DNA of 64,000 nt from an uncultured Helicobacter sp. (GTDB taxonomy: Bacteria; Campylobacterota; Campylobacteria; Campylobacterales; Helicobacteraceae), in assembly GCA_949298825.1 (NCBI GenBank), contig CASFYB010000007.1, positions 86,060 to 150,059 of the forward strand, in the 5' to 3' direction. The translations under genes were made by a program, and so were the position numbers. This document shows positions 57,531 to 64,000 of this stretch, piece by piece (the stretch's first letter is position 1; each line of letters opens with the position of its first letter). Under the pieces are notes generated by a model that saw nothing but the letters and a program-made list of their open reading frames with translations, did no database searches and was not told the DNA's origin.

Positions 57531-58570
57531 AAATCTACTCCCACAGCCTGTGAGATGTGATCAAATCCATCTCTCCTTAGTCTTTCTAATAATCCAGCAT
57601 TAAGATCCTTACTCAAGCTTGGACCATGATAGATAAAATGACTAAACACTTGGATAAGAGAAGCTCCTAATCTAATCCTCTCATAGGCTTCATCCACACT
57701 ATCAATGCCACCTACAGAAACAAGCACCGTCTTTTTGAAAAAACTTTGGGCTAGAATCTTAAAAACTTCTTTTGATTTTTCCCTCAAGGCTCTGCCGCTT
57801 ATCCCGCCCCTATCTTTTGGCGCCTTTAAGAGCGCATAATCAATAGTTGTATTTGTAGCAATGATCCCACTTGCACCCTTTTTAATTGCCATTTCACAAG
57901 TTTTAAGCATGGAATCTACCTCCATATCTGGAGAGATCTTAAGCAAAATAGGCTTTTTAGTGAACTCTCTGGCCATACAAAATAACTCATTGACAAAATC
58001 CACATTTTGTAAATCACGCAGATTTGGAGTATTAGGCGAACTGAGGTTAAAAACATAATAATCCCCAAGATCTAAAAAATCCTTCAATACTTCTGAATAA
58101 GAATCTAATGCGTCTTTAGCATCCTTATTCTTACCAAGATTAATGCCAATTGGGATAGAAAATGGATAAATCTTAGCGATATTTTTGGCAATGACCCTAG
58201 AGCCATTATTATTAAATCCCATTGCATTTTGCAAACTCTGCTCATCAATATGGCGCCAAAGTCTAGGTTTTATATTCCCACTTTGAGGATTCTTAGTCAC
58301 TGTGCCAAGCTCTAAATATCCAAAACCAAGCAGCCCAAGTCCCTCAACCATCACTCCATTCTTATCAAAACCAGCTCCAAGACCTATAGGATTAGGAAAC
58401 TTTAAGCCTAGCACCTCATTTTCAAGCCTAGGATCATAAGAGAAAAAATTTGATAGCATCACATCTTGGATGAAAGGTTTATTGGCCACCTTGCTTAAAA
58501 AGAACTCCGCTAAATGATGGATCCTCTCAGCATCAAATCTAAAAAGAAAGTCACGTATGATAGGATACAT
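57527..58570 (-). CDS. pyrD: Dihydroorotate dehydrogenase (quinone), class 2
   Basis: Fourth step of pyrimidine synthesis, coupled to the respiratory quinone pool. The 347-residue protein has an N-terminal membrane-associated helical part and the FMN barrel with GLGAGFDKNG, NAMGFNNNG, NLSSPNTPNL (catalytic Ser), ATNTTID and SVGGIDSVDEAYERI. The ATG at 58570 is chosen over a TTG two codons earlier. It heads the operon. Confidence 0.95.
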   Translation of the reverse strand: MYPIIRDFLFRFDAERIHHLAEFFLSKVANKPFIQDVMLSNFFSYDPRLENEVLGLKFPNPIGLGAGFDKNGVMVEGLGLLGFGYLELGTVTKNPQSGNIKPRLWRHIDEQSLQNAMGFNNNGSRVIAKNIAKIYPFSIPIGINLGKNKDAKDALDSYSEVLKDFLDLGDYYVFNLSSPNTPNLRDLQNVDFVNELFCMAREFTKKPILLKISPDMEVDSMLKTCEMAIKKGASGIIATNTTIDYALLKAPKDRGGISGRALREKSKEVFKILAQSFFKKTVLVSVGGIDSVDEAYERIRLGASLIQVFSHFIYHGPSLSKDLNAGLLERLRRDGFDHISQAVGVDL

Positions 58571-58604
58571 AATCAAGCCGCCTTTTTAAAACTACCAAAT
58601 ACTA

Positions 58605-59087
58605 TCAATGCTGTCTCCATACACTAATATCACCATTTTTCTTGACCAAATAAACATTATAAGGCTCAATAAAAGTGCTCTGCTCCATACCTGGAGATCC
58701 TATAGGCATACCTGGCACTGCCAATCCCGCAGAATCACTAGGATGCTTTTTTAAAAAATCTTTAATATCCTCTACTGGGATATGCCCCTCAAAAAAGTAG
58801 CCATCTATGATGGCGGTATGGCAGCTTTGCATCTCTTGGGGTATCTTATATTTTTCTTTGATCTCTTGCATATTTGCAGCTACAGATTCTAGACTATAGC
58901 CATTTTCTTTCATATAGCTAGCCCATTTCTCACAGCATCCACAAGATGGAGATTTGTACAACTTAGCTGTCTCCACCTGCGCCTTTGCTGCCCAAATATA
59001 TGCGGGTAAAAAAAGTCCAAATAGCAAAAATAAAAACTTTAAATAGATGCTCTTTTTATTTCCTGCCTTATATTGTGTTGCATTCAT
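58605..59087 (-). CDS. DUF411 family metal-binding protein
   Basis: A 160-residue protein with an N-terminal hydrophobic segment (LKFLFLLFGLFLPAYIWA) and the DUF411 pattern: YKSPSCGCCEKWASYMKENG (CxCC), MQSCHTAIIDGYFFEGHIP and GLAVPGMPIGSPGME. The methionine- and cysteine-rich pattern suggests copper or other metal binding, and members often lie near copper-resistance genes. The ATG at 59087 is the likely start; a longer frame to 59159 lacks a ribosome site. It is divergent from fliP. Confidence 0.82.
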   Translation of the reverse strand: MNATQYKAGNKKSIYLKFLFLLFGLFLPAYIWAAKAQVETAKLYKSPSCGCCEKWASYMKENGYSLESVAANMQEIKEKYKIPQEMQSCHTAIIDGYFFEGHIPVEDIKDFLKKHPSDSAGLAVPGMPIGSPGMEQSTFIEPYNVYLVKKNGDISVWRQH

Positions 59088-59201
59088 TTGCACTTCTTGG
59101 CTCCTTTTGCTAAAATAGTGCCCAATTTTAACATAAAAATATGCCTTACATTTAAACAAATAAACTCAAAGCAGGCCACTCAAATATAAAGGAGCGCTTA
59201 G

Positions 59202-59942
59202 GTGAAACTAGGGAGAATCTTGGTACTTTTTGCCTTTTTTGGATTGGCGCTAGCTCTAGCTGCCCAAAGCATCCCGACAGTCAATCTCTCACTCACTGCC
59301 CCCAGCTCTCCTCGCCAGCTTGTCACCACTCTTAATGTCGTTCTTGTCCTCACGCTCCTCATCCTAGCTCCAAGCCTTATTTTAGTGATGACAAGCTTTA
59401 CTAGATTGATTATTGTCTTTAGCTTTCTTCGCACCGCCTTAGGGACACAGCAGAGCCCGCCCACACAGATTTTAGTATCTCTAGCCCTAGCCCTTACTTT
59501 CTTTATCATGGAGCCTGTAGCAAAAGAGTCTTATAATACCGCCATTAAACCCTATATGGATAATAAAATCTCTTATGAAACTGCTTTTGAGAGAGGTGTA
59601 GAACCTTTTAAAAAATTTATGCTCAAAAATACACGCGAAAAAGATCTTGCCCTCTTTTTTAGGATCCGCAATCTCCCAAATCCAGAATCTGAAGCCAATG
59701 TGCCCCTTAGCGTGCTTATCCCAGCCTTTATGATCTCTGAGCTTAAGACTGCTTTTCAGATTGGCTTTTTACTTTATCTGCCATTTTTAGTTATCGATAT
59801 GGTGGTAAGCTCGATCCTCATGGCGATGGGTATGATGATGCTGCCTCCTGTTATGATCTCATTACCATTTAAGATTCTAGTCTTTGTGTTGGTGGATGGG
59901 TTTAATCTACTTATTGGCAATCTAGTGGCCAGCTTTCATTAG
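59202..59942 (+). CDS. fliP: Flagellar export apparatus protein FliP
   Basis: Core membrane protein of the flagellar type III export gate. The 246-residue protein has a signal sequence (GRILVLFAFFGLALALAAQ) and four later segments with the FliP signature LVMTSFTRLIIVFSFLRTALGTQQSPP and PFKILVFVLVDGFNLLIGNL. The start is GTG with AAAGGAG seven bases upstream. The gene is followed by ilvC after 28 bases and has no other flagellar neighbour. Confidence 0.95.
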   Translation: MKLGRILVLFAFFGLALALAAQSIPTVNLSLTAPSSPRQLVTTLNVVLVLTLLILAPSLILVMTSFTRLIIVFSFLRTALGTQQSPPTQILVSLALALTFFIMEPVAKESYNTAIKPYMDNKISYETAFERGVEPFKKFMLKNTREKDLALFFRIRNLPNPESEANVPLSVLIPAFMISELKTAFQIGFLLYLPFLVIDMVVSSILMAMGMMMLPPVMISLPFKILVFVLVDGFNLLIGNLVASFH

Positions 59943-59970
59943 ATTCCATAATTAAAGAAAGGACTAGATT

Positions 59971-60960
59971 ATGAAATTTTATGGCAAAGATGATTGTGAT
60001 ATTAATTTATTAAAATCAAAAAAAGTAGCCATGTTAGGCTTTGGTGCACAAGGCTCTGCCCATGCGCAGAATCTAAAAGATTCTGGTATAGAGGTGATTG
60101 TGGGACTTAGGGCTGATAGCCCTAGCAAGCAAAAAGCCCTAGACCTTGGCTTTGAGGTCACAAACATAGCTGAAGCAGTCAAGGCTTCGGATCTAATCGT
60201 ATTTATGATGCCAGATGAGCTTCATCAAGAGGTATTTCAAAAAGAAGTCTCCCCTCATCTTAATAGCTCCCATACCCTTGTTTTCTGCCATGGCTTTAGC
60301 ATCCATTTTAAGCTTGTGATTCCGCCCAAAGATGTAGGCGTGATCATGGTCGCACCAAAGGGTCAGGGCAAGGGTGTTAGAGATGAGTTTGTCGCCGGAC
60401 GTGGGATACCAGATTTGATTGCCATCCATCAAGAAAATGCACAAAATAATGCCAAAGCCCTAGCCCTAGCATATGCTGCTGGTATTGGCGGGGATAGAAG
60501 CTTTATTATTGAAACTAGCTTTAAAGATGAGTGTGAGATGGATCTTTTTGGTGAGCAAGCTGTCCTATGTGGTGGGCTAAAATCCTTAATGCTAGCTGGC
60601 TTTGAAACCCTCATAGAGGCTGGATATGCACCAGAGCTTGCCTACTTTGAGTGCCTCCATGAACTTAAGCTTGTGATTGATCTTTTCTATCACAATGGCC
60701 TAGAGGCCCTGCATAAAAATATCTCCAATACCGCAGAATACGGGATGATCACAAGAGGAGATAGAATCATCACACAAGAGAGCAAAAAAGCAATGAAAGA
60801 AATCTTGCAAGAGATTCAAAATGGGTCATTTGCTAATGAGTTTATGGCAGAATATCATAATCAAAACCCCCTAATGCTACAAAAGCGAAATGAAGCAAGA
60901 GAAAGTCTAGCTGAACGCGTAGGCAAAAGCTTAAGGGATAAAATCTTTAATCACAAATGA
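59971..60960 (+). CDS. ilvC: Ketol-acid reductoisomerase
   Basis: Second step of branched-chain amino acid synthesis. The 329-residue class I enzyme has the NADPH loop [29 protein letters not shown], the metal-binding residues in [12 protein letters not shown] and YNHGL-type C-terminal region. Length is normal for class I. AAAGGA precedes the ATG. minD follows after 10 bases; the ilvC-minD-minE-dprA-ruvX order is shared with H. pylori. Confidence 0.95.
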   Translation: MKFYGKDDCDINLLKSKKVAMLGFGAQGSAHAQNLKDSGIEVIVGLRADSPSKQKALDLGFEVTNIAEAVKASDLIVFMMPDELHQEVFQKEVSPHLNSSHTLVFCHGFSIHFKLVIPPKDVGVIMVAPKGQGKGVRDEFVAGRGIPDLIAIHQENAQNNAKALALAYAAGIGGDRSFIIETSFKDECEMDLFGEQAVLCGGLKSLMLAGFETLIEAGYAPELAYFECLHELKLVIDLFYHNGLEALHKNISNTAEYGMITRGDRIITQESKKAMKEILQEIQNGSFANEFMAEYHNQNPLMLQKRNEARESLAERVGKSLRDKIFNHK

Positions 60961-60970
60961 AAGGAAAAAT

Positions 60971-61765
60971 ATGGCAGAAGTTATTACCATTACTTCAGGG
61001 AAAGGTGGGGTAGGCAAGTCCACCTGCACGGCTAATATCGCTGTAGGCCTAGCCCAAAGTGGCAAACGCGTTGTGGCAGTAGATTTTGATATTGGTCTTA
61101 GAAATCTTGATATGATCTTGGGTCTAGAAAATCGTATCGTTTATGATGTGGTCGATGTGATGGAAGGTAAATGCAACCTCTCTCAAGCCCTCATTAATGA
61201 CAAAAAAACCAAAACTCTCTACTTCCTGCCTGCAAGCCAGAGCAAGGATAAAAATATCCTAGATAAGCAAAAGGTAAAAAATCTCATTGAAGAGCTGAAA
61301 AAAGATTTTGACTATATTTTACTAGATTCTCCAGCTGGGATTGAAAGCGGATTTGAACATGCTATTTTTTGGGCAGATAGAGCACTTGTAGTGGTCACTC
61401 CAGAGGTGAGCTCTGTAAGGGATAGTGATAGAGTGATAGGCATTATTGATGCTAAGAGTGATAAGGCAAAAAATGGCCTTGAAGTACAAAAACACATCAT
61501 CATCAATCGCATCAAACCAGAGCTTGTAGCCAAAGGCGAGATGCTAAGCACAGAAGATGTATTAAGCATTTTGGCTCTGCCACTAATAGGACTAGTGCCA
61601 GAAGATTCTCGTGTGGTCTCTGCGACTAATACAGGTGAGCCTGTGATCTATACAAATAGCCCATCTGCTAACTGCTATAAAAATATAGTGCGCAGGATCC
61701 TAGGAGAAGAGGTAGAGTTTACCAACCTTACTCCAAAAAGCTGGTTAAAAAGGTTATTCCAATGA
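60971..61765 (+). CDS. minD: Septum-site-determining ATPase MinD
   Basis: Membrane-associated ATPase placing the division site. The 264-residue protein has the deviant Walker [29 protein letters not shown], and Walker B-like [11 protein letters not shown]. The C-terminal amphipathic helix (SWLKRLFQ) binds the membrane. It overlaps minE by four bases. minC is not in this window. Confidence 0.96.
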   Translation: MAEVITITSGKGGVGKSTCTANIAVGLAQSGKRVVAVDFDIGLRNLDMILGLENRIVYDVVDVMEGKCNLSQALINDKKTKTLYFLPASQSKDKNILDKQKVKNLIEELKKDFDYILLDSPAGIESGFEHAIFWADRALVVVTPEVSSVRDSDRVIGIIDAKSDKAKNGLEVQKHIIINRIKPELVAKGEMLSTEDVLSILALPLIGLVPEDSRVVSATNTGEPVIYTNSPSANCYKNIVRRILGEEVEFTNLTPKSWLKRLFQ

Positions 61766-61992
61766 GTTTATTTAATCTATTTAAAAAAGATTCCTCTGCA
61801 TCTAGGGCAAAAAACCGTCTTAGCCTCATGCTAGCCACAGAAAGAAGTGTCAATCTCCCATATATGGAAGAGATGCAACGTGAGATTTTAGAAGTTGTGA
61901 AAAAATACACCAAAAGCTCACGCGTGAATGTCAAAACTGATTCCAATCAGAATATCAATGCACTTGAAATCGAAGTCCTACTAGAATCTTAA
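61762..61992 (+). CDS. minE: Cell-division topological specificity factor MinE
   Basis: Displaces MinD from the membrane and drives pole-to-pole oscillation. The 76-residue protein has the N-terminal membrane/MinD-binding part ([20 protein letters not shown]) and a C-terminal dimerisation part ([19 protein letters not shown]). Normal length. It overlaps minD by four bases. Confidence 0.93.
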   Translation: MSLFNLFKKDSSASRAKNRLSLMLATERSVNLPYMEEMQREILEVVKKYTKSSRVNVKTDSNQNINALEIEVLLES

Positions 61993-62021
61993 ATCTAGCA
62001 GGGCTGGGATACCAAGTATCA

Positions 62022-62831
62022 ATGAAAAGCAACTTTATCTATCATCCCCTTTCTTTCTCCTCGCTCCCAGAGGCCATCACAGAGAAGCTAAAACTCCTAG
62101 ATAGGATCAAACAACCAGTAGAACAACTCTTTTATACAGGCAATCTAAAACTCTTAGAATCAAAAGCCATTATCGCTATCATTGGCTCCCGCTCACCAAA
62201 CCCCTATGCCAAAGCCCTCAGCGCACAACTAGCAAGCAAGCTTGCCAAAGCTGGAGCTAGTATTATTAGCGGAGGGGCTATGGGCATTGATATTATCGCT
62301 CATCAAAACTCATTGCCCTCTACAATTATGATCTCTCCATCTAGTCTAGATCAAATCTACCCCCCTACTAATGCTAAAACCATCCAAGAAATCGCTAAAA
62401 AATCCCTAATCCTAAGTGAGTATGAAAAAGCTTACAATCCGCATAAATACTCCTTTTTGATGCGCAATAGAATTATCATCGCCCTAGCAGATGCTATCAT
62501 CATCCCTTATGCAGATTTAAAAAGTGGCTCACAAAATAGTGCTAATGTAGCCCTAAAGCTTGATAAAAAGCTCTTTACCATCCCTCACAGATTAGGGGAA
62601 TCAAATGCTACAAATGCTCTTTTAAGCGCTAAAAAAATGGAGGCTATATATGATATTGATGAGTTTATCACCTCTCTTGGCTTGCAGGAAATGCAAAATG
62701 ATGAGATTCTAGACTTTTGCTCACATATGCCTAGCTTTGAGGAAGCATCCCTAAGATTTGGCCAAAAGATCCTAGAATATGAGCTAGAAGGTAAAATAGT
62801 GCGTGAAAATGGCTATGTGAGGGTAAAATGA
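62022..62831 (+). CDS. dprA: DNA processing protein DprA
   Basis: Loads RecA on incoming DNA during natural transformation. The 269-residue protein has the Rossmann-like core with GSRSPNPYAKALSAQLASKL, IISGGAMGIDIIAHQ and FLMRNRIIIALADAIIIPYA, and a small C-terminal winged-helix (DML1-like) part from about residue 225. Length is close to the short H. pylori type. It overlaps ruvX by four bases. With the ComF-type gene at 30248 it suggests natural competence. Confidence 0.94.
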   Translation: MKSNFIYHPLSFSSLPEAITEKLKLLDRIKQPVEQLFYTGNLKLLESKAIIAIIGSRSPNPYAKALSAQLASKLAKAGASIISGGAMGIDIIAHQNSLPSTIMISPSSLDQIYPPTNAKTIQEIAKKSLILSEYEKAYNPHKYSFLMRNRIIIALADAIIIPYADLKSGSQNSANVALKLDKKLFTIPHRLGESNATNALLSAKKMEAIYDIDEFITSLGLQEMQNDEILDFCSHMPSFEEASLRFGQKILEYELEGKIVRENGYVRVK

Positions 62832-63220
62832 TCCTCGCACTTGATATAGGACTAAAAAGGATTGGCATAGCAGGGCTTATTAGCGGCGTGGTGCTGCCAC
62901 TAGATCCTATCTTAAGGCATAATAGAGATCAGGCTGCACAAGATGTGAGTAAGCTTATAGAATCTAGAGGTGCCAAAACCTTGCTCATCGGGCTGCCTGA
63001 AATAGAGGATACAAAGGCAAGAATCTTGCACTTTGCCTCCTTGCTAAAGACAGATGCTAAAATCATTTATATAAATGAAGATTATAGCTCTAAGGAAAGT
63101 CAAAGCTACATCACTCATCTTAAAAAAAAATCTCGTCAAAATGCAAATAAAGATGGGCGGTTAGATTCTCTTGCAGCATGCAGGATTTTGGAGCGATATT
63201 TGCTAGAGTATAAAATCTAG
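62828..63220 (+). CDS. ruvX: RuvX/YqgF-family nuclease
   Basis: RNase H-fold protein (Holliday-junction resolvase-like), in several bacteria needed for 16S rRNA 5' maturation. The 130-residue protein has ILALDIGLKRIGIAG (catalytic Asp), KTLLIGLPEIEDTKA, and YINEDYSSKESQ with the second acidic residue, then DSLAACRILERYL. A run of nine A at 63122-63130 encodes the LKKKS segment. Confidence 0.9.
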   Translation: MILALDIGLKRIGIAGLISGVVLPLDPILRHNRDQAAQDVSKLIESRGAKTLLIGLPEIEDTKARILHFASLLKTDAKIIYINEDYSSKESQSYITHLKKKSRQNANKDGRLDSLAACRILERYLLEYKI

Positions 63221-63265
63221 CAAATGTTATAATCAAAACAATCACAAGCTTAGGAATATGAGAAA

Positions 63266-64000
63266 ATGTCATGCATCAGACCGCTGCTTTTGCTTACTGC
63301 TGTGTATACCTCTATGCATTCTATTGGTATTACAAATGTAAATAGTAATATCAGCATCATTGCAAGCTTGCCTCTTGATAAAAATTTTTTAAAAACTCAC
63401 GAAAAAAGCATCTTCCTAAAGCAATATCAAAGCCTAACAGTCAATATCCAAGCAACCGGGACCTACAATGGTAGTTCAACTTCTTTATATGGAATCCTCC
63501 TTAGTGCATCTAATAGTGATGTCATCACCTATAATGGCTATCAGAATCTAACCTTTAGGATCGATACTTCAGGGATGAATGGAGAGAGTGGTTCTATCTT
63601 CTTCTCATCTAAAGGGACTTCAACGATTACATTTGATACAGATACGGTTATTAATTTCATAGATAATAGCAATATCGGTAAAGGGGTATTTTATAGTGCG
63701 CCCTATCAAAGCAGAGACCCAGCAGGCAATGATCAAACCGGAAAATTTATATTCAAAAAAAGCCTAAGAGTGGATGCTGAAAATACCAATGATGGTGCTG
63801 GAAAGGCTAGCTATATCTTCAATCTTGATCAAGCACAAGCACAAGCCTATGTCAACTACAATGATATCAATGGGCATAAGGGAGAAAGCCTAGGCAATGC
63901 CAACACCATCCAACTAACTGGCAATCTACGCCTTAATGGTAAGAATGCTACCTTAGGTATTAATCTAACCAATAAAGATTCCTATATCTTTGGTAAAGAA
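63266..64000 (+). CDS. Autotransporter-like surface protein, N-terminal part (cut by window edge)
   Basis: An open frame from ATG 63266 to the last base gives 245 residues with no stop. In-frame upstream codons hit a stop at 63251, so the start is fixed. It begins with a signal-peptide-like stretch (MSCIRPLLLLTAVYTSMHS) and continues as a serine/asparagine/threonine-rich, cysteine-poor passenger with beta-helix character (SGSIFFSSKGTSTITFDTDT, GKFIFKKSLRVDAENTN, NTIQLTGNLRLNGKNATLGI). This pattern fits type V secretion passengers of Helicobacter. The beta-barrel end is not visible. Confidence 0.78.
   Translation, partial: MSCIRPLLLLTAVYTSMHSIGITNVNSNISIIASLPLDKNFLKTHEKSIFLKQYQSLTVNIQATGTYNGSSTSLYGILLSASNSDVITYNGYQNLTFRIDTSGMNGESGSIFFSSKGTSTITFDTDTVINFIDNSNIGKGVFYSAPYQSRDPAGNDQTGKFIFKKSLRVDAENTNDGAGKASYIFNLDQAQAQAYVNYNDINGHKGESLGNANTIQLTGNLRLNGKNATLGINLTNKDSYIFGKE

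Noticed and set aside
59096..59118. TTGGCTCCTTTTGCT before fliP as a sigma-54 promoter
   Set aside because: GG and GC are only eight bases apart, not ten, so the spacing does not fit.
63122..63130. Run of nine A inside ruvX
   Set aside because: Encodes the lysine part of LKKKS in an intact gene; could slip, but nothing else supports switching.
1..64000. CRISPR arrays, IS elements, prophage genes, restriction systems or toxin-antitoxin pairs
   Set aside because: None seen by eye. No regularly spaced repeats, transposase motifs, phage genes or two-gene toxin pairs were found in either strand.

Overview
The window is AT-rich and almost entirely coding. It carries a bacterial chromosome segment that reads as a Helicobacter-type member of the Campylobacterota. 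The evidence is the gene content and order: an S10/spc ribosomal cluster without rpmD, serS followed by a large TPR protein of PflB type, a stand-alone FlhB C-terminal domain, pyrG-recJ-rluD, ilvC-minD-minE-dprA-ruvX, and pyrD-M16 peptidase-dapA-FabL-type reductase. A bacterial GT6 (ABO-family) glycosyltransferase at 30980 and a large secreted autotransporter-like gene at the right edge recall Helicobacter mustelae. That species assignment is inference only.

Layout. From 1 to 10650, all on the minus strand, lies one long ribosomal operon (rpsJ to infA, the last cut by the window edge) with its own candidate promoter. A perfect 22-bp palindrome separates it from an envelope operon at 10827-15630: kdsC, lptC, lptA, engB, a short N-acetylglutamate synthase, an MreD-like membrane protein and mrdA. 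Next come a TauE-type exporter, the wall hydrolases rlpA and mltD, and tatD. From 19433 the plus strand has ribE and the FlhB-like gene, followed by an Hcp-like Sel1 protein and glyQ on the minus strand. From 22154 to 30817 is a tight plus-strand run: serS, pflB-like, uvrD-like, flgA, ubiX, coaD, tmk and a ComF-type gene. A GT6 enzyme, a YceI protein, modABC, two lipoproteins and coaBC follow.

The second half holds prmC and an M48 protease (minus), pyrG-recJ-rluD (plus), and a lipoprotein, a DegT aminotransferase and gapA (minus). Then come a BI-1-type protein (plus), LysE and gltA (minus), and a UPF0114 membrane protein (plus). A frameshifted MHS-family transporter and flgE (minus) are followed by the FabL/dapA/M16/pyrD operon and a DUF411 protein (minus). 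The window ends with fliP, ilvC, minD, minE, dprA, ruvX and the truncated autotransporter-like gene (plus).

Flagellar functions are scattered, as is usual in this phylum: FlhB-like, PflB-like, FlgA, FlgE and FliP. Two good sigma-54 (-24/-12) promoter matches are visible, one before flgE and one before a lipoprotein with an LPP20-like domain. The second ties that lipoprotein to the flagellar regulon. Other points of interest are an 11-C tract just upstream of the modA promoter, the GT6 enzyme with an NXN motif in place of DXD, and the transporter broken at a point consistent with a deletion between short direct repeats. No tRNA, rRNA, CRISPR array, IS element or prophage gene was found, and no gene-free stretch exceeds 300 bases.
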